Positions 52,954 through 61,925 of a DNA stretch of 64,000 bases are shown piece by piece (positions within the stretch are counted from its first letter, which is position 1; each line of letters begins with the position of its first letter). Source of the DNA: Pseudoclavibacter terrae (GTDB lineage Bacteria > Actinomycetota > Actinomycetes > Actinomycetales > Microbacteriaceae); assembly GCF_008831075.1 (NCBI RefSeq), contig NZ_WBJX01000001.1:602647-666646 (forward strand). Reading direction: 5' to 3'. A program made the translations under genes and the position numbers. Under the pieces are notes generated by a model that saw nothing but the letters and a program-made list of their open reading frames with translations, had not been told where the DNA came from and ran no database searches.

Positions 52954-54312
52954 GTGTTCAGTGCCGTCGCACGAGTGTTCAAGACTCCGGATCTTCGTCG
53001 CAAGATCCTCTTCACGCTCGCTATGGTCGCCATCTACCGGATCGGCACCACGGTTCCTGGCCCCTTTGTGAACTACGTCAACGTGCAGCAGTGCCTCGAC
53101 ACTGGGACGCAGATGGCCGGTCTCTACGACATGGTCAACCTGTTCTCCGGTGGTGCGCTGCTCCAGTTGTCGATCTTCGCGCTGGGCATCATGCCGTACA
53201 TCACGGCATCGATCATCACGCAGCTGCTGCGTGTGGTCATCCCACACTTCGAGGCACTCCACAAGGAGGGTCAGGCGGGCCAGTCGAAGCTCACGCAGTA
53301 CACGCGCTACCTGACGATCGCCCTCGCGATCCTGCAGGCGACGACGCTCGCCACGGTCGCGAAGTCGGGGACGCTCTTCGGCACAGGCAATGCAGCCTGC
53401 GAGAACGTCCTCAGCATGCTCAACGAGTCCGCTGCGACCCCTGAGAACGCCGTGATCAACATGGTCCGCATCGTGCTCATGGTCGCTGCCATGACCGCGG
53501 GCACCGCAGTCATCATGTGGATGGCGGAGCTCATCACGGAGCGCGGCGTCGGCAACGGCATGTCGCTCCTGATCTTCACCTCGATCGCCGCGTCGTTCCC
53601 CTCCGCGTTCGGCGCCATCGCGGCGGGAACCGGTGGAATGACGACGCTCGTCATCGTCATCGCGATCGGGCTCCTGATCATGATGGCGGTCGTGTTCGTC
53701 GAGCAGTCGCAGCGTCGCATCCCGGTGCAGTACGCCAAGCGCATGGTCGGGCGCCGCACCTACGGCGGCAACAGCACGTACATCCCCATCAAGGTGAACC
53801 AGGCAGGTGTGATCCCCGTGATCTTCGCCTCGTCGCTGCTGTACCTGCCCGCGCTCGTCGCGCAGTTCAACCAGCCGGCGGCGGGGGAGACCCCGCCCGA
53901 GTGGGTCACCTGGGTCATGAACAACTTCACGACCGGAGACCACCCGCTCTACATGGCGGTGTACTTCCTCCTCATCATCGGCTTCACGTACTTCTACGTC
54001 GCGATCGCCTTCAACCCGGAGGAAGTCGCAGAGAACATGCGCAAGCACGGTGGCTTCGTGCCCGGTATCCGCGCCGGTCGACCCACCGCCGAGTACCTCA
54101 ACTTCGTGCTGACGCGCATCACGTTCCCCGGCTCCCTGTACCTGGGTGTGCTCGCGCTCATCCCGCTCATCGCGCTCTCCACCGTCAACGCGAACGCGAA
54201 CTTCCCGTTCGGCGGCGCCTCGATCCTCATCGTCGTCGGTGTCGGCCTCGAGACGGTGAAGCAGATCGACGCTCAACTCCAACAACGCAACTACGAGGGG
54301 CTTCTCCGATGA
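52954..54312 (+). CDS. secY: Protein translocase subunit SecY
   Basis: A 452-residue channel protein with ten transmembrane helices, beginning [20 protein letters not shown], with [10 protein letters not shown] (plug and helix 2 region) and the cytoplasmic loop [20 protein letters not shown] that contacts the ribosome and SecA. It exports proteins with SecE and SecG. The start is GTG with an AAAGCAGGA-type ribosome-binding site. The stop overlaps adk by 4 nt. Confidence 0.98.
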   Translation: MFSAVARVFKTPDLRRKILFTLAMVAIYRIGTTVPGPFVNYVNVQQCLDTGTQMAGLYDMVNLFSGGALLQLSIFALGIMPYITASIITQLLRVVIPHFEALHKEGQAGQSKLTQYTRYLTIALAILQATTLATVAKSGTLFGTGNAACENVLSMLNESAATPENAVINMVRIVLMVAAMTAGTAVIMWMAELITERGVGNGMSLLIFTSIAASFPSAFGAIAAGTGGMTTLVIVIAIGLLIMMAVVFVEQSQRRIPVQYAKRMVGRRTYGGNSTYIPIKVNQAGVIPVIFASSLLYLPALVAQFNQPAAGETPPEWVTWVMNNFTTGDHPLYMAVYFLLIIGFTYFYVAIAFNPEEVAENMRKHGGFVPGIRAGRPTAEYLNFVLTRITFPGSLYLGVLALIPLIALSTVNANANFPFGGASILIVVGVGLETVKQIDAQLQQRNYEGLLR

Positions 54313-54932
54313 CACATCACGACCAGACCTTCCGCCTGCTCATCGTCGGACCTCCAGGGGCTGGCAAGGGAACGCAGGCCGTCGGCATCGCTGAGGCCTT
54401 CGGCATCCCCGCCATCTCCACGGGCGACATCTTCCGTGCCAACATCAAGAACGGCACGAACCTCGGCATCCAGGTTCGCGAGATCATCGAGAGCGGCAAC
54501 CTCGTTCCCGATTCCCTCACGAACGAGCTCGTGCGCGACCGCCTGACCGAGGCGGACGCCGCAGCCGGCTTCCTCCTCGACGGCTACCCTCGCACGCTCG
54601 AGCAGGTCGCGTTCCTGACGCAGCTGCTCGCAGAGCAGGGCACCGCGATCGACGCGGTCATCGAGCTCAAGGTCGATGTGGACAGCGTCGTCGAGCGTCT
54701 CCGCCGTCGTTCGCTCGAGCAGGGTCGCGCGGATGACACGGAAGAGGCCATCCGCCACCGTCAGAACGTGTACCTGCAGGAGACGGCGCCTCTTCTCGAG
54801 ACGTACGCAGCGCGCGGCGTGCTCGTGAGCGTCAACGGCTTCGGCACGGTCGAAGAAGTCCGCAACCGGATATTCGCCGCCCTCGAGCAGCGTGGCCTGC
54901 GTCACCCGCTGCACCGCTTGAGCGGCAAGTAG
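54309..54932 (+). CDS. adk: Adenylate kinase (short LID form)
   Basis: This 207-residue enzyme interconverts 2 ADP with ATP and AMP. The P-loop is [10 protein letters not shown] at residues 14-23, followed by [15 protein letters not shown] and [11 protein letters not shown]. The LID region is short and lacks zinc cysteines ([17 protein letters not shown]), as is typical of actinobacteria. ATG overlaps the secY stop (ATGA). A terminator follows. Confidence 0.97.
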   Translation: MTHHDQTFRLLIVGPPGAGKGTQAVGIAEAFGIPAISTGDIFRANIKNGTNLGIQVREIIESGNLVPDSLTNELVRDRLTEADAAAGFLLDGYPRTLEQVAFLTQLLAEQGTAIDAVIELKVDVDSVVERLRRRSLEQGRADDTEEAIRHRQNVYLQETAPLLETYAARGVLVSVNGFGTVEEVRNRIFAALEQRGLRHPLHRLSGK

Positions 54933-54954
54933 GCACGACACCGCACCGCAACCT

Positions 54955-54990
54955 AGGACCCGCCGGGAGGAAACTCCGGGCGGGTCCTTC
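54955..54990 (+). terminator. secY-adk terminator
   Basis: A 10-bp outer stem (54955-54964, 54979-54988) with an inner GGAG-GAAA-CTCC hairpin is followed by a short pyrimidine tail. It separates the secY-adk unit from the acyl-CoA dehydrogenase gene. Confidence 0.85.
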
Positions 54991-55144
54991 GTGCTGGGGC
55001 CGATCGCCCACGGCTGCCCTCGTCCAGGGCCTTTCGTCCCTGGTCCACTGCTGATCTTCTCGGCTAGCGTTGCTCTGTACGCCTCCCAGTCGGGAGGCGC
55101 TGCATGAACCCTGCAGACAAGGTTGTCCAGGAATGGAGACGCGT

Positions 55145-56317
55145 ATGCCCTCGCCCTCAGCTGAGCCACATGACCTCGTCGATTTCGACGTGCTGCTGAA
55201 CGAAGAGGAGTTGGCGCTGCGTCGACGGGTGCGGCTCCTCGTGGACGAGCACGTGCGGCCGCGTATCGCCTCCTGGTACGAGGATGCTGAGTTCCCGATC
55301 GACCTCGTGCCGGTGCTTGCGAGCGAGGGACTGCTCGGCATGCACCTGAGCGGGTACGGATGCGCCGGACGCAGCGCCGTCGAGTACGGGATCGCGGCCG
55401 CCGAGCTGGAGGCTGGCGACTCGGGGATCCGCACGTTCGTCTCCGTGCAGGGCTCTCTTGCGATGAGCGCGATCTGGAAGCACGGCAGCGAGGACCAGAA
55501 GAACGAGTGGCTTCCGCGCATGGCGGCGGGCGAGGTCATCGGATGCTTCGGTCTGACCGAGCCCGAGGCTGGATCTGATCCGGGGACCATGCGCACCTTC
55601 GCCCGGCGGGACGGCGACGACTGGGTTCTCAGCGGTGCGAAGAGATGGATCGGCCTGGCGTCGCTCGCGCAGATCGCAGTCATCTGGGCGCAGACCGACG
55701 ACGGCGTCCGCGGCTTCCTCGTGCCGACCGCAGCCGCCGGCTTCTCGGCGACGCCAATCGGCCCGAAGCTCTCGATGCGCGCCTCCGTGCAGTGCGACAT
55801 CGTCCTCGACAAGGTCAGGGTGCCTGCCGATGCCATGCTCCCCGGGGCACGCGGGCTGCGCGGGCCCTTCGAGTGCCTCAACGAAGCCCGGTACGGCATC
55901 GCGTGGGGCGTCATGGGGGCGGCCAGGGACAGCTTCGAGGCGGCACTCGCCTACGCGGGGGAGCGGCAGCCGTTCAACCGTCCGCTGTCCGGCTTCCAGC
56001 TGACCCAGCAGAAGCTCGTCGACATGGCTCTCGAGATCAACAAGGGCTTCCTGCTCGCGCTCCAGCTCGGACGCCTCAAGGACGCCGGGCGCATCCAGCC
56101 GCATCACATCTCCGCCGGCAAGCTCAACAACACGCGGGAGGCGATCGCCATCGCACGTGAGGCACGGACCGTACTCGGCGGCAACGGCATCACCCTCGAC
56201 TACTCTCCGCTGCGTCATGCGAACAACCTCGAGTCGGTGCGCACCTACGAGGGGACGGACGAGATCCACACCCTCGTGCTCGGCAACAAGCTGACCGGCA
56301 TCCCGGCCTTCAGGTAG
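55145..56317 (+). CDS. Acyl-CoA dehydrogenase (glutaryl-CoA dehydrogenase-like)
   Basis: A 390-residue flavoenzyme with the acyl-CoA dehydrogenase motifs CFGLTEPEAGSDP (FAD site), RWIGLASLAQIAVIWAQ, and the C-terminal RTYEGTDEIHTLVLGNKLTG, where the glutamate preceding GTDEIH is the probable catalytic base. The pattern resembles glutaryl-CoA dehydrogenase. The ATG at 55145 is preferred because GGAG lies 7 nt upstream; METR at 55133 is an alternative. An inverted repeat GCCTCCC-AGTC-GGGAGGC (55081-55098) lies in the 5' region. Followed 9 nt later by a CoA-transferase. Confidence 0.88.
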   Translation: MPSPSAEPHDLVDFDVLLNEEELALRRRVRLLVDEHVRPRIASWYEDAEFPIDLVPVLASEGLLGMHLSGYGCAGRSAVEYGIAAAELEAGDSGIRTFVSVQGSLAMSAIWKHGSEDQKNEWLPRMAAGEVIGCFGLTEPEAGSDPGTMRTFARRDGDDWVLSGAKRWIGLASLAQIAVIWAQTDDGVRGFLVPTAAAGFSATPIGPKLSMRASVQCDIVLDKVRVPADAMLPGARGLRGPFECLNEARYGIAWGVMGAARDSFEAALAYAGERQPFNRPLSGFQLTQQKLVDMALEINKGFLLALQLGRLKDAGRIQPHHISAGKLNNTREAIAIAREARTVLGGNGITLDYSPLRHANNLESVRTYEGTDEIHTLVLGNKLTGIPAFR

Positions 56318-56326
56318 GAACGACCG

Positions 56327-57478
56327 ATGCTTCCAGATCGCGAACACGATGGTGTGCTGAGCGGGGTGCGGGTCGCGGACTTCTCGCGGGTGCTCGCGGG
56401 CCCGTACGCGACGATGATGCTGGCCGACTTCGGCGCGGACGTCATCAAGATAGAGCCGCCAGGCGGTGACGAGACGCGCGCCTGGACGCCGCCGGTCGAT
56501 GCGCGTGGGCAGTCGACGTACTTCGGGGGAGTGAACAGGGGCAAGCGGTCGCTGCTGCTCGACCTGACCGACGCCGCTGACCTCGCGACGGCGAAGCGCC
56601 TCGCCCTCGAGGCCGATGTCGTGGTCGAGAACTTCCGGCCCGGAGTCATGGCGCGCTTCGGTCTGGACTACGAGACCGTGCGCGGTGAGAACCCGTCCGC
56701 CGTGTACTGCTCCGTCACGGGATTCGGCGCCGTCGGCGGTGCAGCGATGCCCGGTTACGACCTGCTGGTGCAGGCCGTCGGCGGCCTCATGAGCATCACC
56801 GGGCCGGTGGACGGAGAGCCGAGCAAGGTCGGCGTCGCCCTCGTCGACGTGCTGACCGGGTTGAACGCGGTGACCGGGATCCTCCTCGCGCTCCGCGAGC
56901 GGGAAAGAACCGGCGTCGGGCAGCGGGTCGAGGTCGATCTCATGACGAGTCTGCTGTCGGCGCTCGCAAATCAGGCGTCGAGCACGCTGGCGACGGGAGA
57001 GGCTCCTGCGCGGCTCGGCAACGCGCACCCGAGCATCGCGCCGTACGAGCTGTTCGAAGCTCGGGACCGGCCACTCGTGATCGCCGTCGGCAACGATCGT
57101 CAGTTCGCCGCGCTGGCGGACGCCCTGGGGGCTCCCGGCCTGGCGAGCGACGCGCGATTCGCCTCCAACCGCCTGCGTGTGCGGCACCGCGCCGAGCTCA
57201 GGGCGATCCTCGCGGGGCTGCTGGCCGGCAAGAAGGCGCGCGACTGGGTCGAGGTGCTGACCTCATCACGGGTGCCCGCCGGTCTCGTGAACGACGTCGC
57301 CGAGGCGTTCGAGCTCGCTGGGCGTCTCGGGCTGGAGCCGGTCGTGGACCTCCCGGGAGCTGGAAGCGACCCGGTCCGATCGGTGGCGAACCCCATCCAC
57401 CTGTCTGCGACGCCCGCGCGCCCCCGCGTCCCGTCGCCGGAACTCGGCTCGCGGGGTGCAGGCGTCACCTGGAGGTAG
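56327..57478 (+). CDS. Class III CoA-transferase (CaiB/BaiF family)
   Basis: A 383-residue protein with the conserved start GVRVADFSRVLAGPYATMMLADFGADVIKIE, NRGKRSLLLDL, and the catalytic aspartate in MPGYDLLVQAVGG (Asp145). Family members transfer CoA between acids, e.g. carnitine or formate/oxalate. It lies 9 nt after the acyl-CoA dehydrogenase in one operon, so the pair may activate and oxidise a short dicarboxylic or branched acid. The substrate cannot be stated. Confidence 0.9.
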   Translation: MLPDREHDGVLSGVRVADFSRVLAGPYATMMLADFGADVIKIEPPGGDETRAWTPPVDARGQSTYFGGVNRGKRSLLLDLTDAADLATAKRLALEADVVVENFRPGVMARFGLDYETVRGENPSAVYCSVTGFGAVGGAAMPGYDLLVQAVGGLMSITGPVDGEPSKVGVALVDVLTGLNAVTGILLALRERERTGVGQRVEVDLMTSLLSALANQASSTLATGEAPARLGNAHPSIAPYELFEARDRPLVIAVGNDRQFAALADALGAPGLASDARFASNRLRVRHRAELRAILAGLLAGKKARDWVEVLTSSRVPAGLVNDVAEAFELAGRLGLEPVVDLPGAGSDPVRSVANPIHLSATPARPRVPSPELGSRGAGVTWR

Positions 57479-57907
57479 GGCCGCGGTTCTCCGATCGTGA
57501 CGGCCCACGGGCGATGTTGCTGAAGTGTTGCCGGCGGCACGCACCGTGCCCTCGTCCCGGGAACGAGCGTCGGAGGGCGCCGAAGATGCGCACACCGAGG
57601 ACGGAGCGCGGATGACCTGGACTGAGCTCTCACCGAGGGCGGAGCGCGGACCTCGCGCCGGGCGAGGTGAGGATGGACACGAGAGGCCGAGCGACTCGCG
57701 GCTCACTACGCCAGCACCGCCGAGGAGTGGGAGCGCCTGGGCGGCAGGCCCAAGGGCTGGCACTAGCGGGACCAGGTTACAGAACCGTGACCCGCGTCTC
57801 GCCGGTGTTGCCAAAGCGTTGTCGCCTGCTGGCCTGAACGCCCGCGGCGGGAGGCTAGCTTCGCAGGACCCCATCGGATCGGGGATGAGGCGAGCACGGA
57901 GGACTTC
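57479..57907. other. 429-bp region with a decayed paralogue remnant
   Basis: The region has no intact gene. Two segments, 57496-57626 and 57788-57921, share blocks GTGAC, GTGTTGC-like, GRAAG and GACCTGGACTG with similar spacing, suggesting that the promoter/leader of the downstream gene was duplicated. Between them an open segment at 57671-57766 ends ERLGGRPKGWH with a stop and looks like the C-terminal end of a small helical protein that has lost its start. Confidence 0.4.
57671..57766 (+). pseudogene. Remnant of a small helical protein
   Basis: A 31-codon segment starting after a stop at 57668 reads WTREAERLAAHYASTAEEW then ERLGGRPKGWH and a stop. It has no start codon, but its helical, amphipathic residues look coding. 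In the frame of the MTWT-like start at 57612, a +1 shift would join it. Not recognised; evidence is composition only. Confidence 0.3.
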
Positions 57908-58105
57908 TTGACCTGGACTGCGAACGCAGAGGCGAACGAGGCCGCTCCCGAGGCCGCGTCGTCCGCGCACCCTGCAGGTGACGAGCGCCCTGCCCCTGCC
58001 CCTGCCCTGCCCCTGCCCCTGACGTCGGCCCCGTTGCCGCTCCCGCCCTGTGGCAGCGGAACCTTGCCCTCGGCGTCTTCCTGGCCTCGCTGCTCGTCGG
58101 GGTGA
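57908..58105 (+). pseudogene. N-terminal part of membrane protein, separated by a frameshift
   Basis: This TTG-started frame (MTWTANAEANEAAPEAASS, with GGAGG 6 nt upstream) runs into the GCCCCT tract at 57987-58020. One unit (58004-58008) has only 5 nt. Adding one C there would continue the frame through APAPDVGPVAAPALWQRN into the transmembrane segment and on to the gene at 58102-58920. It is therefore probably the true start of that gene. Confidence 0.6.
57987..58020. repeat. GCCCCT hexanucleotide tract with a 5-nt unit
   Basis: The tract consists of GCCCT, GCCCCT, GCCCCT, GCCCT, GCCCCT and GCCCCT. The short unit at 58004-58008 shifts the reading frame by one base. Such repeats may slip during replication. 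Confidence 0.8.
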
Positions 58106-58920
58106 CGGCGTGGCGGGCATTCGGGATGACCGTCTGGTGGGAGCCGAGCGATCACGGCGAGGGGTATTTCCGGCAGTTCATCGGCAGCTACCTCGGAATC
58201 GGGCTCTCGCTCGCGGTCTGGCCGCTTTTGCTTCTCTTGGCCGCCCTTGCGCTTGTGCTCGCGTTGCGGAGCACGCGTTCCTCGGCGGTGCGGCTCGCAT
58301 GCGCGGCGGCCGTCATCGCGGCCACGCATCTCGGCTTCACGGTGCACTGGACGCTCGAGGCCGAACGAATCGTGGTCGAGTACGCGGGCCTGTCGGCGCA
58401 GGGACCGGGCGCCGCGAGGTCCTCGGACCCTCAGGCAGGCCCAGAGGAGACCCCCGATGCGGTGGGGTGGGCGTACGAGCAGCCCCTGGACCCAGCGGGC
58501 TCGGTGACCTCGCTGTCGAAGGAGGAGCTGGCTGCCGGGGTGGAGTCGCTGCGGGTCGCGACGCTCGGAGTGATGGTGAACCCGATCCCGAACCTCATGG
58601 TGGGTCCGCTCGACGCTCCGCCGGAGGAGGTCGGCTGCGTGCCCGGCGCAGAGACGGGGGACGTCCCCGACGAGGGCACTGCCTCGGGTACCGCCTACGT
58701 CCTGACGCTGAGTCTGTCCGGGCCAGACACGATCACCGATGAGCAGAACATCATGGCCCTCTGGCAGGAGCGGGGCCTGACCTACGATCGCGCCATGGGC
58801 ACGAACTATGCGGGAGGGCCGGTCTCGCAGGCGATCGATCAGGTGCGGATGCGCGGCGACAGCGAGGGGTGGCTGAACATCACCATCACGAGCCACTGCG
58901 CGCCCGACGCGGAGGAGTGA
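58102..58920 (+). CDS. Membrane protein, C-terminal part of a frameshifted gene
   Basis: This 272-residue reading frame begins at GTG 58102 in the middle of a hydrophobic helix; the sequence NLALGVFLASLLVG just upstream in the same frame belongs to that helix. A second membrane segment (LGIGLSLAVWPLLLLLAALALVL) and a third follow, then a soluble domain with SLSGPDTITDEQNIMALWQERGLTYDRAMG, GSNYAGGPVSQAI-like and a C-terminal cysteine. The full gene would start at 57908. It is paralogous to the next gene. The function is unknown. Confidence 0.6.
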   Translation: MTAWRAFGMTVWWEPSDHGEGYFRQFIGSYLGIGLSLAVWPLLLLLAALALVLALRSTRSSAVRLACAAAVIAATHLGFTVHWTLEAERIVVEYAGLSAQGPGAARSSDPQAGPEETPDAVGWAYEQPLDPAGSVTSLSKEELAAGVESLRVATLGVMVNPIPNLMVGPLDAPPEEVGCVPGAETGDVPDEGTASGTAYVLTLSLSGPDTITDEQNIMALWQERGLTYDRAMGTNYAGGPVSQAIDQVRMRGDSEGWLNITITSHCAPDAEE

Positions 58921-58925
58921 GCCCG

Positions 58926-59885
58926 ATGGAACAGCTTCACGAAGAGGGCCGGGCGAGCGCGGACCAGGAAGGCCCGCACGACACCCGGATCGCCAAGGGC
59001 GTCGTCGTGCTCTCCCTGCTCACGCTCGGCGTCCCGCTGGCCGCGTTCCTCTGGCTTGTGCTCTTCTCGCGTGCTGCCATGCCACGGGCACTCGGCCCCG
59101 GGACGCTTCCCGGCTGGCTCGGCTCTCTGCCGGTCCTCGAGCCGGCGTCGTTCCTCACTATGCTCGGGGCGCTGGCACTCCTGCTTCTCGCCGCCGCCGC
59201 ACCCACCGTGTTGTCGAGCCTTGCGAGGGACCTTGCACTCAAGCTGCACGCGCAGCATGTGCTGCTCCTCGCCGGGGCCCTCGTCACGGCGCGCGCGGTG
59301 TGCCGCCTCTCCGCGATCGGGACGCTCGTCGTCGCCCTGCTCTTCGTGACCGCCTCGGCCCTCTCTCTCACCGGTGGGCTCGCGTCCGCCGGTGACTCGA
59401 CCCCGACGCCACACGGCGAGGCCCAGCTGACGGACGATGTCCCGCCGGATGACAGAGACGTCGAGGTGAGCGTCGACACCTCGGCCGCCGACGCGGAGCG
59501 CGCAATGGGCCTGGTGACACCGGAGCAGCGTGCGGGAGTCGTCGGGCTCGCGGAGGCGACCATGGCGCTCGTGCCGACGGCAGCGTACGTGCGCGACTCG
59601 GCGGGTGGAGAGCCGCTGCAGACCACAGCGCGCTTCTGCACGATGGGTTCGGAGGAGGGAGTCGCGGTCGACGTGAGCGCGTACTTCCAGACCGACGGGC
59701 AGGCCTTCGACGGCGAGGCGATCCGCACGCTCTGGGGTGAGCGCGGACTCACCGTCAGCGGCACGCTGAGCGAGATCAACGGAGACACAGACGGCACGGC
59801 GGATGCGAGCTACACGACCCTGTTCTACGACACGGACGGCGTGTTCGTCCTGATGCTCCTCGGGCAGTGCCGTTCCGTGGCGTGA
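58926..59885 (+). CDS. Membrane protein of unknown function, paralogue of the previous gene
   Basis: A 319-residue protein with hydrophobic helices at about residues 24-48, 72-97, 110-120 and 127-155, then a soluble C-terminal domain with EAIRTLWGERGLTVSGTLSE and a final cysteine LLGQCRSVA. The helix-plus-domain design and LWxERGLT motif match the neighbouring frameshifted gene, so the two arose by duplication. The ATG is 5 nt after the upstream stop; the GTG-rich region before it gives no alternative. I do not recognise the family. Confidence 0.6.
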   Translation: MEQLHEEGRASADQEGPHDTRIAKGVVVLSLLTLGVPLAAFLWLVLFSRAAMPRALGPGTLPGWLGSLPVLEPASFLTMLGALALLLLAAAAPTVLSSLARDLALKLHAQHVLLLAGALVTARAVCRLSAIGTLVVALLFVTASALSLTGGLASAGDSTPTPHGEAQLTDDVPPDDRDVEVSVDTSAADAERAMGLVTPEQRAGVVGLAEATMALVPTAAYVRDSAGGEPLQTTARFCTMGSEEGVAVDVSAYFQTDGQAFDGEAIRTLWGERGLTVSGTLSEINGDTDGTADASYTTLFYDTDGVFVLMLLGQCRSVA

Positions 59886-59928
59886 GACGTGGTGCACCGA
59901 CGCCACGATCGCGCGTTCGTCAGGGTCG

Positions 59929-59934
59929 TAGACT
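59929..59934 (+). promoter_or_regulatory. -10 box (TAGACT) of map, leaderless
   Basis: TAGACT is followed by CTCCTG (6 nt) and ATG at 59941. No Shine-Dalgarno sequence intervenes. It suggests map has its own promoter after the cassette. Confidence 0.55.
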
Positions 59935-59940
59935 CTCCTG

Positions 59941-60780
59941 ATGCGCAAGAGCATCTACAAGACCCCTGCCGAGCTCGCAGCGATGGTCCCAGCCGGGCTG
60001 ATCACGGCTCTCGCCCTCGACGCCGTCGCAGAGGCGATCCGGCCGGGAGTGACCACGCTGGAGCTGGACGCCATCGCGGAGAGGGTCGTGCGCGACAACG
60101 GTGCGGTCCCGAACTTCGCGCTCGTCCCCGGGTACCGTCACACGATCTGCGCCTCCGTCGACGATGCGGTGGTGCACGGCATTCCGAACGCCGAGCCGCT
60201 GAGGGCGGGGCAGCTGGTCTCGATCGACGCCGGCGCCATGTTCGAAGGCTGGAACGGGGACTCCGCACGCACCTTCGTCGTTCCCGGCGACGGCGCGGAC
60301 ACGGTCGCGGTGGCGGATGGGGCGCGCCTCAGCGAGGCCTGCGAACGCTCGCTCTGGGCAGGTATCGCGAAGCTCGCGACGGCGAGGCACCTCGCCGAGG
60401 TCGGCGCGGCGGTCGAGGAATCCATCGAGCAGTCCGGCGACTTCGGGATCCTCGAGGACTTCGCGGGACACGGCATCGGGCGCAGCATGCACGAGGAGCC
60501 GACCGTGCACAACATCCGCGTGTTCGGCCGAGGGCCCGTCGTCAAGCCGGGGCTCGCCATCTGCATCGAGCCGATGCTCACGCTCGGTGGGCCGGATGTG
60601 GTCATCGACGACGACGAGTGGACCGTGCGCTCAGCCGACGGAACGCTCGGCGCGCACTGGGAGCACACCATCCTCGTCCATGCCGGCGGCATCTGGGTCT
60701 CGACCGCCCACGACGGGGGAGCGGCGGGACTCGCGCCATTCGGCGTGGTGCCGGTTCTGCCAGCTGGCGCAGGAGTATAG
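59941..60780 (+). CDS. map: Methionine aminopeptidase, type I
   Basis: A 279-residue metalloprotease that removes N-terminal methionine from new proteins. Metal ligands are in SIDAGA (Asp), [10 protein letters not shown] (Asp), [12 protein letters not shown] (His), ICIEPML (Glu) and HWEHTILV (Glu). It starts [15 protein letters not shown], as in family members, and is placed between adk and infA, in line with the usual adk-map-infA order except that a four-gene cassette has been inserted. Confidence 0.97.
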   Translation: MRKSIYKTPAELAAMVPAGLITALALDAVAEAIRPGVTTLELDAIAERVVRDNGAVPNFALVPGYRHTICASVDDAVVHGIPNAEPLRAGQLVSIDAGAMFEGWNGDSARTFVVPGDGADTVAVADGARLSEACERSLWAGIAKLATARHLAEVGAAVEESIEQSGDFGILEDFAGHGIGRSMHEEPTVHNIRVFGRGPVVKPGLAICIEPMLTLGGPDVVIDDDEWTVRSADGTLGAHWEHTILVHAGGIWVSTAHDGGAAGLAPFGVVPVLPAGAGV

Positions 60781-60815
60781 CCCGCACTTGCACTCCGCGG
60801 GAAGACCACCTAGAG

Positions 60816-60844
60816 TTGACGCTTGGTGTCTTTTGCGTTGCGAT
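60816..60844 (+). promoter_or_regulatory. Candidate infA promoter (TTGACG-17-TGCGAT)
   Basis: A good -35 box TTGACG (60816-60821) lies 17 bp from TGCGAT (60839-60844), a weaker -10 that keeps the key first and last two positions. It would start transcription about 60 nt before infA. Confidence 0.4.
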
Positions 60845-60911
60845 TTCGCGCGCGTCGTCACCGTCCATCCGCACGACCAGCGTGCATTCAATAGCAAACG
60901 ACAGTGAGGCT

Positions 60912-61133
60912 ATGGCCAAGAAAGACGGCGTCATCGAGATCGAGGGTTCGGTTGTCGAGGCATTGCCAAACGCAATGTTCCGCGTAGAGCTCTCGAACGG
61001 ACACAAGGTTCTTGCTCACATCTCGGGCAAGATGCGTCAGCACTACATCCGCATCCTTCCTGAGGACCGCGTGATCGTGGAGTTGAGCCCGTACGACTTG
61101 ACCCGCGGCCGCATCGTCTACCGCTACAAGTAG
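60912..61133 (+). CDS. infA: Translation initiation factor IF-1
   Basis: A 73-residue OB-fold protein starting [20 protein letters not shown] and ending RGRIVYRYK, of the standard length. It binds the A site of the 30S subunit during initiation. GAGG lies 5 nt before the ATG. rpmJ follows 69 nt later after a hairpin. Confidence 0.98.
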   Translation: MAKKDGVIEIEGSVVEALPNAMFRVELSNGHKVLAHISGKMRQHYIRILPEDRVIVELSPYDLTRGRIVYRYK

Positions 61134-61150
61134 GCACGCTGTAAGGAACG

Positions 61151-61172
61151 GCTGGGCATACGCCTGCCCAGC
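61151..61172. other. Hairpin between infA and rpmJ
   Basis: Arms GCTGGGCA (61151-61158) and TGCCCAGC (61165-61172) form an 8-bp stem with a 6-nt loop. It has no T tail; it may be an RNA stability or processing element. Confidence 0.5.
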
Positions 61173-61202
61173 ACGAGGCCAGCGATCACAGAAGGAACTT
61201 CA

Positions 61203-61316
61203 ATGAAGGTCAACCCCAGCGTCAAGAAGATCTGCGACAAGTGCAAGGTTATCCGCCGTCACGGTCGCGTCATGGTCATCTGCGAGAACCCGCGCCACAA
61301 GCAGCGCCAGGGCTAA
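61203..61316 (+). CDS. rpmJ: 50S ribosomal protein L36
   Basis: The 37-residue L36 starts [20 protein letters not shown] and ends NPRHKQRQG. The four zinc ligands C-x2-C ... C ... H are present, so this is the C+ (zinc-binding) form. It is too short for routine gene calling but its position between infA and rpsM is canonical. GAAGGA precedes the ATG. Confidence 0.96.
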   Translation: MKVNPSVKKICDKCKVIRRHGRVMVICENPRHKQRQG

Positions 61317-61508
61317 TCGCTCGGGGCTCCTCTCGCACGTGCGAGTCGCGCGTGAGAGATGCCCCTGAGTGCACCAGCACTCGACGTCACAACTGAATAC
61401 GAAACAGCACCAGTAAGAACCGAAGGGCGTCGAGCCCGACGGGGACACCTTCGGACCGAGGCCGGGGCCCATCCGGTGCATCACACCTCAACCCACAGGA
61501 GAAATCCC
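61317..61508. other. rpsM leader
   Basis: This 192-nt interval between rpmJ and rpsM has no gene. It contains a 14-bp self-complementary element CTCGCACGTGCGAG (61332-61345) inside a larger GGGGC/GCCCC stem, and a strong ribosome-binding site (AGGAGAA) before rpsM. Confidence 0.5.
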
Positions 61509-61883
61509 ATGGCACGTCTCGCAGGCGTCGACCTCCCGCGCGAAAAGCGCGTCGAGATCGCACTCACCTACATCTACGGCGTCGGCCGCACGAGCGCACT
61601 CAAGGCGCTCCAGGACACCGGCATCGACGGCAACATCCGCGTCAAGAACCTCGACGACGAGCAGCTCGTTCAGCTCCGCGACTACATCGAAGGCAACTTC
61701 AAGGTAGAAGGTGACCTCCGACGCGAGGTCGCAGCTGACATCCGCCGCAAGGTCGAAATCGGCAGCTACGAGGGTCTCCGCCACCGCCGCGGTCTCCCCG
61801 TGCGCGGCCAGCGCACGAAGACCAACGCGCGTACCCGCAAGGGTCCGAAGCGCACGGTCGCCGGCAAGAAGAAGGCACGCTAG
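61509..61883 (+). CDS. rpsM: 30S ribosomal protein S13
   Basis: A 124-residue S13 starting [20 protein letters not shown], with the helix-two-turn-helix region and the basic C-terminal [19 protein letters not shown]. It contacts P-site tRNA. Begins the alpha operon rpsM-rpsK-rpoA-rplQ. The usual rpsD gene of this operon in many bacteria is not present between rpsK and rpoA. Confidence 0.98.
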   Translation: MARLAGVDLPREKRVEIALTYIYGVGRTSALKALQDTGIDGNIRVKNLDDEQLVQLRDYIEGNFKVEGDLRREVAADIRRKVEIGSYEGLRHRRGLPVRGQRTKTNARTRKGPKRTVAGKKKAR

Positions 61884-61925
61884 TCGCCGCCGCGACAGCG
61901 CCCGCAGATTTCGTAGGAGAGAACA

